Of a stretch of 7,111 bases of DNA, positions 5,593-7,111 are shown piece after piece. The translations under genes were made by a program, and so were the position numbers. How positions within the stretch are numbered: position 1 is the stretch's first letter; the number at the start of each line of letters is the position of its first letter. The DNA is from Chloroflexota bacterium. Lineage in GTDB: Bacteria; Chloroflexota; Limnocylindria; Limnocylindrales; CSP1-4. Below the pieces are notes generated by a model. That model worked only from the letters and a program-made list of their open reading frames with translations. It was not told the origin of the DNA and ran no database searches. The stretch lies in NCBI GenBank assembly GCA_021812735.1, contig JAKAMV010000537.1:1-7111 (forward strand), given 5' to 3'.

Positions 5593-6663
5593 ATGACGAA
5601 AGCCGCCACGCCCATCGTCTTGTCGGAGTCGGAACGAGCGACCCTGGAGGGCTGGCTGCGGGCCGGCTCGACCGAACCGCGGCACGCCGAGCGGGCCCGC
5701 ATGATCCTCGCTGCCGGGGCGGGGAGCGGGACGCTCGAGATCGCCCGGCAGCTCCGGACCCGGCCGGCCCGGGTGGCCAAGTGGCGCACCCGCTTCGCCC
5801 GAGATGGCCTGGCGGGTCTCTCGGACGCGCCACGACCGGGCGCCCGGGTCCGCTATGGGCCTGAGGCCACCCGGCGCATCCTGGCCCTGCTCGATCAAGC
5901 GCCCCCCGAGGGCCACGCCACCTGGAGCGGGTCGCTCCTCGCGGCGGCGCTCGGCGATGTCAGCGCGGTGCACGTCTGGCGCGTCCTGGCGCGTCACCGG
6001 ATCAGCCTGCGTCGGCGGCGCAGCTGGTGCGTGAGCACGGATCCGGCGTTCGTCCAGAAGGCGGCCGACATCGTGGGGCTCTATCTCGACCCACCGGAGA
6101 ACGCGGTGGTGATCTGCGTCGACGAGAAGCCCAGCATCCAGGCGCTCGAGCGCGCTCAGGGCTGGCTCAGGCTTCCCGACGGGCGCAGCCTCACGGGCTT
6201 CGCGCATGAGTACAAGCGCCACGGCACGACCACGCTGTTCGCCGCGCTTGAGGTGGCCACGGGGGTGGTCCAGACCGCGCACCACGCGCGCAAGCGGCGG
6301 CGCGAGTTCCTCGACTTCATGAACGAGGTCGTGGCGGCCCACCCCGATACCGAGCTGCACGTGGTGCTGGACAACCTCAGCACCCACAAGCCCAAACATG
6401 ACCGCTGGCTGGCCCGCCATCGGAACGTCCAGTTCCACTTCACCCCGACCCACGCGTCGTGGCTCAATCAGGTCGAGGTCTGGTTCAGCATCCTCACCCG
6501 CCGGGTCCTGACCGGCGCCAGTCACACCTCGCCGCGGGACGTGCGGGCGGCGATCGACCGGTTCGTGGAGGCCTACAACCCGAGCGCCACCCCGTTCGAG
6601 TGGACCACCGGCGAGGTGCATCAGGTGGGCCTCAGCCATTCTTACTCTGATCTACGCGAGTAA
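5593..6663 (+). CDS. IS630-family transposase, DD34E
   Basis: A 356-residue DDE transposase that cuts and joins the element's ends at TA targets. The N-terminal helix-turn-helix region covers about 30-78 (HAERARMILAAG, EIARQLRTRPARVAKWR, FARDGLAGLSDAPRPG) and would bind the terminal repeats. The catalytic core has D177 in VVICVDEKPSIQALER, D260 in LHVVLDNLSTHKPKH and E295 in HASWLNQVEVWFSIL. There are 34 residues between D260 and E295, the IS630/Tc1-mariner signature. All three acidic residues are present, with no frameshift. I chose ATG 5593; the longer frame starts at TTG 5572. There is no good ribosome binding site, but TACGCT at 5581-5586 ends 6 nt before the ATG, so a leaderless mRNA from inside the IS is possible. 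The stop TAA (6661-6663) lies inside the right inverted repeat. Confidence 0.95.
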   Translation: MTKAATPIVLSESERATLEGWLRAGSTEPRHAERARMILAAGAGSGTLEIARQLRTRPARVAKWRTRFARDGLAGLSDAPRPGARVRYGPEATRRILALLDQAPPEGHATWSGSLLAAALGDVSAVHVWRVLARHRISLRRRRSWCVSTDPAFVQKAADIVGLYLDPPENAVVICVDEKPSIQALERAQGWLRLPDGRSLTGFAHEYKRHGTTTLFAALEVATGVVQTAHHARKRRREFLDFMNEVVAAHPDTELHVVLDNLSTHKPKHDRWLARHRNVQFHFTPTHASWLNQVEVWFSILTRRVLTGASHTSPRDVRAAIDRFVEAYNPSATPFEWTTGEVHQVGLSHSYSDLRE

Positions 6664-6667
6664 GTAC
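6651..6667 (-). repeat. IS630-family right terminal inverted repeat
   Basis: Reverse complement of the left end, 17 of 17. It also encodes the last four transposase codons and the stop. Confidence 0.92.
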
Positions 6668-6789
6668 TAGCGCATTGACGTCAGCACCTCCCGCCGGACT
6701 GGAAGGCCAGTTCTTGCAGCACAGGAGTGGCCCCCTTGTCGCACTGCTCCTCTTGACGGCGCACGAGTTCCGCCGAAGCTCCCGCCGGT

Positions 6790-6814
6790 CCCGCCCGCGC
6801 GTCGTGCGGGTGGG
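6790..6814 (+). other. Strong GC hairpin in the leader of the small Cys-rich gene
   Basis: CCCGCCCGC (6790-6798) pairs with GCGGGTGGG (6806-6814) over 9 bp, including one G-U pair, around a 7-base loop. It is followed not by T residues but, 6 nt on, by the AAGGAG ribosome binding site of the next gene. It could be a leader structure that affects translation, or a remnant terminator shielding that gene from read-through out of the insertion sequence. Confidence 0.4.
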
Positions 6815-6835
6815 GGAGCGAAGGAGCGCGGAGCG

Positions 6836-7075
6836 ATGCTGTGCTTGGCGCCGAGTGGCCGCCTGTATGCGGCGCGCCGGACCTGGAGCTGCGACCACCC
6901 GGCATGCGGAAGCGTGGAGCGCGAGGAGGGCCGCGAGGGGGCCTTCGCGGACCTGCCGGACGGCTGGAGCCGCACGCTGGACGGGCGCCATGCCTGCTCG
7001 CCGCGCTGCCGGCGATCGCTCGAGCCGCAGGATCAGGCGGCGGGGATCTTCGAGGGGACGCAGGCGGCGGCGTGA
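6836..7075 (+). CDS. Small Cys-rich, probably zinc-binding protein
   Basis: A 79-residue protein of unknown role. It has two Cys pairs, C19-x4-C24 (WSCDHPACGS) and C54-x3-C58 (GRHACSPRCRR), separated by an LPDGWSRTLDG stretch. This layout resembles small zinc-ribbon or treble-clef proteins in which a Trp-containing hairpin lies between two metal-binding knuckles; H21 and H52 could also be ligands. The ATG at 6836 has AAGGAG 9 nt upstream. Another overlapping frame (6841-7092) is similar in length but lacks both the ribosome binding site and the paired-Cys pattern. It starts 168 bp after the insertion sequence, whose arrival may have separated it from its original upstream neighbour or promoter. 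Confidence 0.6.
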   Translation: MLCLAPSGRLYAARRTWSCDHPACGSVEREEGREGAFADLPDGWSRTLDGRHACSPRCRRSLEPQDQAAGIFEGTQAAA

Positions 7076-7111
7076 TCATCGCGGACCGTTGACTTCGCCA
7101 CCGTCCTGGCA

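Larger units (their letters stand above)
5536..6667 (+). mobile_element. Complete IS630-family insertion sequence, 1132 bp
   Basis: Perfect 17-bp terminal inverted repeats (5536-5552 and 6651-6667) enclose one intact DD34E transposase. TA is present directly outside each end (5534-5535 and 6668-6669), as expected for the TA duplication of IS630/Tc1 elements. The outer bases C (5533) and G (6670) rebuild CTAG as the empty site, and IS630 is known to prefer CTAG targets. The length is normal for the family. Because of the flanking symmetry the repeats look 20 bp long if the target bases are counted, and GTAC just inside each end leaves a small ambiguity of 3 bp in the exact ends. Perfect repeats and an unbroken transposase point to a recent, possibly still active insertion. 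It landed between genes, 47 bp after the unrecognised gene. Confidence 0.92.

Noticed and set aside
5533..6639. 368-codon open frame on the minus strand across the insertion sequence
   Set aside because: Antisense shadow of the transposase with no recognisable domain.
6676..6683. TGACGTCA palindrome just outside the right IS end
   Set aside because: An isolated 8-bp palindrome with no partner site or promoter context; chance is likely.
1..7111. CRISPR array, tRNA or rRNA genes
   Set aside because: No regularly spaced repeats, cloverleaf-like stems with a TTCRA loop, or rRNA-like conserved stretches were seen on either strand.

Overview
The window is GC-rich bacterial chromosomal DNA with strongly GC-biased third codon positions in most genes. 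A LacI-type sugar regulator, a ribokinase and a ChrB-like chromate resistance locus, together with -10-like boxes placed directly in front of start codons, would fit a Chloroflexota (Thermomicrobia-like) or Actinomycetota host. No rRNA or other taxonomic marker is present, so this is only a suggestion.

Region 1 (1-1560, minus strand): a LacI-family repressor followed 3 bp later by the N-terminal half of a ribokinase that runs off the window edge. In front of the repressor lie two tandem 20-bp repeats, each holding a 12-bp imperfect LacI-type palindrome with a central CpG. They overlap a TTGACA-bearing promoter, as expected of an autoregulated sugar operon. They also show that the longest ORF for the repressor is over-extended and that a TTG at 1462 is the likely start.

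Region 2 (1561-1970): a plus-strand remnant of a RibD-C/dihydrofolate-reductase-like protein. It has a good start and ribosome binding site but only about 50 recognisable residues, and it runs into the 3' end of the convergent chromate locus.

Region 3 (1884-4559): a chromate-type locus. On the minus strand the usual ChrB protein is split into an N-terminal-domain gene and a C-terminal-domain gene joined by an ATGA overlap. The C-terminal gene is broken by a single extra base, and a second, intact and diverged C-terminal-domain gene follows 14 bp later. Divergently on the plus strand is an MFS transporter, the place where ChrA would sit in classical chr operons. The 49-bp divergent gap holds an 18-bp inverted repeat and two face-to-face -10-like boxes, suggesting one regulator for both arms and leaderless or nearly leaderless mRNAs.

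Region 4 (4560-7111): an unrecognised 242-residue protein with an excellent ribosome binding site and less GC-biased codons, then a complete IS630-family insertion sequence (5536-6667). The IS has perfect 17-bp terminal inverted repeats, an intact DD34E transposase and a TA duplication in a CTAG target. Last comes a small Cys-rich, probably zinc-binding protein with a hairpin in its leader. The most interesting material is the split, duplicated and frameshifted ChrB set with its divergent operator and MFS partner.
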